Origin: Mayamaea pseudoterrestris
Lineage: Eukaryota > Bacillariophyta > Bacillariophyceae > Sellaphorales > Sellaphoraceae
Length of the DNA: 64,000 nucleotides
Assembly: GCA_027923505.1 (NCBI GenBank)
Contig: BROI01000001.1
Coordinates: 962,501-1,026,500, forward strand
Direction: 5' to 3'
In this document: piece by piece, positions 61,184 to 64,000 of the stretch
Layout: each line of letters begins with the position of its first letter
Position numbering within the stretch: position 1 is the first letter of the stretch
The notes under the pieces: generated by a model
The model's input: only the letters and a program-made list of their open reading frames with translations
Databases searched by the model: none
What the model was told of the DNA's origin: nothing
Made by a program: the position numbers and the translations under genes

Positions 61184-62179
61184 ATGCCAACACCAGCAGT
61201 ACCTTCTAAATCCAAAGCCGTGCTGGTAGTCAGGAGACGCAGTAAATTTGTCAAGGCTGTTGTAGCTTCAACTCGATCAAGAGGTATTCCTTCTTTTCCA
61301 GGTGCAGCCTCTGCTAGAAACAAGTCTGGTGCAGTGAACTTTCAACGACAAGAGGCAGATGAAGCAAACGAAGTAGACGATCATGGCGATGATTCAATAT
61401 TTCAAAATGTCGAATGCGAAACGCTCTTGGTGATTCAGTCGCTCGTGCAGAATCCAGCCACTAGCATTTCCATTCCATTTTCAAGCAATGGCAGTCGTTC
61501 CGTTTACGCTGCCTTGCCCTGTCAACTGTACAATGCGCTGCATTCACAAAAGGCTGCAGCCGATGTAGTCGTGAGTCGCGAACTGCAGCAGCTTTTGCAT
61601 GGCAACAGAAAGGCTTTGGTGCAGCTTTCGGCGGCTGGCAAGGCGGATGCCGATGATTCCGTCAAGGTGCTTTTGCTTGCGCAAGACTATGCAAGCATTG
61701 CTAGGGATTCAACAGGCAATGAAACTACAATGGAGGCAGTTGAATGGTTTATCAAGCACTTGAAAGATTGGAAAGGGGGCTCGGTGATTGGATATGACAA
61801 TTTTCGTCGCGTACATTCTACAGACCCCTTGCTAAAAACATGCTCGCTTGATGGCACGCTGGCGGCTCTGTCTCAAGCTCAAGTTCTCATGCCATGTCGA
61901 CGAAGCATTCATTCGAGTTCCAGCAGTAGCGGTCAGTCCTATCAATACTGGCTGCCAACATGGGGCGTGGTTTTGCAGGCGTGGACTAAGGCCGTGAAAC
62001 AAGTACTGGCGCTTTTGAAACGATCCCACTACAAGGAGCGAATGGAGCAAGCATTGCAGCAGCCGCATTGTCCAATTCCAATACGATTGGTGTTGGATTG
62101 GCTAGTTGATCAAGGACAAGTTGAGCGTGTCGAGCGAGCTTCTGGAACCATGATTCGGTTGGTTTCCAACGTCGAGTAA
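61184..62179 (+). CDS. STK19-like winged-helix protein
   Basis: 331 residues in one exon. The C-terminal half follows human STK19 closely in order. It has a Q.Y.ALH..... first winged helix with ELQQL and VQLS, then LAQDY, then DPLLKTCSLDGTLAALSQAQVLM. YWLPTWG, VKQVLALLKRSHYKERM, PIPIRLVLDWLVDQGQVERV and the closing SGTMIRLVSN follow. The N terminus is basic and disordered. STK19, despite its name, is not a kinase but a DNA-binding protein of tandem winged helices that acts in transcription-coupled nucleotide excision repair. The assignment rests on remembered family alignment, so I rate it likely. The start could lie further upstream if a first exon exists. Confidence 0.8.
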   Translation: MPTPAVPSKSKAVLVVRRRSKFVKAVVASTRSRGIPSFPGAASARNKSGAVNFQRQEADEANEVDDHGDDSIFQNVECETLLVIQSLVQNPATSISIPFSSNGSRSVYAALPCQLYNALHSQKAAADVVVSRELQQLLHGNRKALVQLSAAGKADADDSVKVLLLAQDYASIARDSTGNETTMEAVEWFIKHLKDWKGGSVIGYDNFRRVHSTDPLLKTCSLDGTLAALSQAQVLMPCRRSIHSSSSSSGQSYQYWLPTWGVVLQAWTKAVKQVLALLKRSHYKERMEQALQQPHCPIPIRLVLDWLVDQGQVERVERASGTMIRLVSNVE

Positions 62180-62365
62180 GATACACGAGGCTGCACAGCA
62201 GGTAGTTGGTTTTACTATATAAATATTTATAGAAGTTTCAATACTCCCATAGCATGTGGCTTGCTCTTAATCGGTATATGCATCGCCAGTGGCCGAGCAA
62301 ATGCACGTCGGAAGTCAAATGCTACCGGTAGATTGATTGGTACACTCATCACACGTTTCAGGCAT

Positions 62366-63178
62366 TCATCGCGTCAAAATAAATACAGAGCCCTTGTTTC
62401 CTCTTGTAATGCGTAAGTCGTTGTCAATGTAATCGGTTTGCAGCCATCCAGTCGGTCCAATGGGTCCCAGCGGAATGAGAAAGTTGATTGGCGTTTGCGC
62501 AATGGCAACTCGACAGGATTGAAACTTGACATTGATGCGACGAGCCTTCAAAGCATCGGGAGTAAAGCTAACCGTCACGGTCAAGGTCGCTCGTCGCTTT
62601 GCATCATTTCCAAGCACGATGCTGACAACGTTGATGACTTGTTGCTTCCTGATGTCGATCGTCTGCGTGGATTTAATAGGTGCATCAATAACAGACTGGC
62701 TATTGTCGCTTTGTATAAGTCCAATTTCTTCGAGTCGATCCTGGATGTTTCTTGGCAAAACTGGATTTGCTCGTCCATTTGGATTGTTGCTGTAGGATTG
62801 GTTTTCAAGTGGATTGATAAAAGCGAAAGGATTCTTGGCTTCAGTGCGTGTCCTGTCCTGCGTCGTCCATTGCAAGGTCCAGGTGCCTGCTAGCTTGTCG
62901 AGAACGTCAGACGAGTCTGTCGGACAATACGTTTCTAAATTCTGTACAGTAGCTAGGATTTCCGATGTCAGAGATGCTGGAGTGGAAGCCCCTCGTGGCG
63001 CTTGCTGCAAAAGATCCAGTAAGAGTTCCTTCGTGTTGATGAAAGTTGTTGCGGCGGATGCAGATCGATGACTGGAGAGCTGACACACGTCAATCCTCCT
63101 TGTAAGAGAAGGATATGCGAAGGAGTGAACGTTATAGCAAAATGCTATCGAAGCCACTAAAGGAAAGAAAGGTAACAT
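62366..63178 (-). CDS. Plastid lipid-associated protein (fibrillin/PAP family)
   Basis: 270 residues in one exon. The N terminus is a signal peptide followed by HSFAYP (18-23), fitting secondary-plastid import. The fibrillin lipocalin-like domain has KLAGTWTLQWTT near 95-108, a central TIDI..QQVINVV strand pair, RRATLTVTVSFTP, and the family's closing DNDLRITRGNKGSVFIL. Fibrillins bind lipids in plastoglobules and thylakoids, aiding photoprotection and isoprenoid or quinone metabolism. Length and layout are typical. Confidence 0.92.
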   Translation of the reverse strand: MLPFFPLVASIAFCYNVHSFAYPSLTRRIDVCQLSSHRSASAATTFINTKELLLDLLQQAPRGASTPASLTSEILATVQNLETYCPTDSSDVLDKLAGTWTLQWTTQDRTRTEAKNPFAFINPLENQSYSNNPNGRANPVLPRNIQDRLEEIGLIQSDNSQSVIDAPIKSTQTIDIRKQQVINVVSIVLGNDAKRRATLTVTVSFTPDALKARRINVKFQSCRVAIAQTPINFLIPLGPIGPTGWLQTDYIDNDLRITRGNKGSVFILTR

Positions 63179-64000
63179 GGTGGATTGGCCGATCAGGTGT
63201 GCGGCTACCGGTGTCGCTGCGATCCAGCGCCATTTCGAAGAAAATTGTCAATGTCGCACCACGATCATTTTTTACGCACGACTCAATTAGGCGTCATTGT
63301 TTACACGAGGCGACGCTATCGATCGTCGGCAGCACGTGCACGAAAATTATTAGCTGATGGTGAGATCCCGCTGGACAGATAACATTGGTAGATTTACTTC
63401 CACAAGTAGTACTCGTAGTGTAGGCAGCTTAAGAAACTGTTTGTTTAAGATGGAGAATAGCGATTTATCCAGGGAGAACTTGGTTCGACCTGTCGACCGT
63501 CACCAATCAGGTTGCTGAATGCGAAACTACGAGTATAATTCAGTCTTCACCTATGTATATAAGTCTACATGATAGAATAAGATAACAGTCGGCTTTCATT
63601 CAGTACATATTGATATGGCGACACACTACAGTAATGTCCAGGACATCCAAAGTCCAAGGTCCAAGGGGCAAAGAGGTCGAGGAATTTGCGATGGTCGTCG
63701 CCGAAAATATGCGATGACGAGTACTCTATTCAATAGCTCGACTGTCGGAACTCGTACACGTACTGACCGGCGCCATTCGCTTTTCAAAGCTCACAATTAC
63801 AGTACTCGATTGTCTTGGCCAATGTTTTAGAGCGACAGTGGTGGTATGGCGAAGTTTAGGCATCTCTTGGATGCTGCCGGCAAATATGGCGACGAGTCGC
63901 GAAGCTGTCGTCAATGAAATGAAGCGATCAGTGTCAGTTCGAACCTTGTCTGCAGATGTATTCTAAAACATTGAAAGGCACGGCATCTGCTGTTAGATAT
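63179..64000. other. Right end of the window, no gene seen
   Basis: Over 800 bases beyond the fibrillin start. Only short frames occur, and none has coding character or splice sites that I can join. It holds the fibrillin promoter and possibly the flank of a gene outside the window. Confidence 0.5.

Noticed and set aside
1-64000. Bacterial or organelle origin
   Set aside because: Phased spliceosomal introns, SIN3, AP-4, BUD13 and CDK genes and a copia element show nuclear eukaryotic DNA.
1-64000. tRNA, rRNA and CRISPR arrays
   Set aside because: I looked for tRNA B-box-like GGTTCGA motifs with matching arms and for regular spaced repeats and found none that hold up. The near match at 29730 (GGGTTCAATCT) has no cloverleaf around it.

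Overview
The window is nuclear DNA of a photosynthetic stramenopile, most likely a diatom. Genes are dense and lie on both strands. Introns are few and mostly short (about 74 to 124 bases, GT-AG, plus one GC-AG), and one intron of about 230 bases splits a CDK gene. Several proteins begin with a signal peptide followed by a phenylalanine at the cleavage site. The protoporphyrinogen oxidase carries the exact ASAFAP form, and glucose-6-phosphate isomerase, the FAD4-like desaturase, fibrillin and an ABC-F protein carry close variants. This is the bipartite plastid targeting signal of red-lineage secondary plastids. A CDK with PSTALRE and a Ty1/copia fossil of the type common in diatoms agree with this. 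I cannot name the species.

Layout. 1-15 kb: a partial membrane protein, an SDR dehydrogenase, two unrecognised proteins, an ELMO-domain protein, a GRASP Golgi-stacking protein, the AP-4 epsilon adaptin, a thylakoid-lumen MsrA-like reductase and prefoldin subunit 4. 15-27 kb: an intronless SIN3 co-repressor, a GT77-type glycosyltransferase and a 1206-residue protein with three CRAL-TRIO (Sec14) units followed by a bZIP domain. 27-40 kb: a Uup-like plastid ABC-F ATPase, a GH29 fucosidase, a class 3 lipase, an aldo-keto reductase, a small secreted protein and a GH36 alpha-galactosidase-like enzyme. 40-50 kb: the CDK, plastid glucose-6-phosphate isomerase, small uncertain genes, a diverged tandem repeat and a decayed copia element. 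50-64 kb: protoporphyrinogen oxidase, a PS-rich membrane protein with a lectin-like tail, an FAD4-like desaturase, GET3, BUD13, a Gfo/Idh/MocA oxidoreductase, an unknown protein, an STK19-like winged-helix protein and a plastid fibrillin.

As usual in eukaryotes there are no operons, and many neighbours are divergent pairs sharing 250 to 500 bases of promoter. Three themes recur: plastid function (PPOX, GPI, FAD4-like, fibrillin, ABC-F, MsrA-like), the secretory and endomembrane system (AP-4 epsilon, GRASP, GT77, GET3, ELMO), and nuclear regulation (SIN3, CRAL-TRIO-bZIP, CDK, BUD13, STK19). The most unusual object is the triple CRAL-TRIO-bZIP protein at 22856-26561. Exon structures were built by hand from splice consensus, reading phase and family alignment from memory. 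No search was run.
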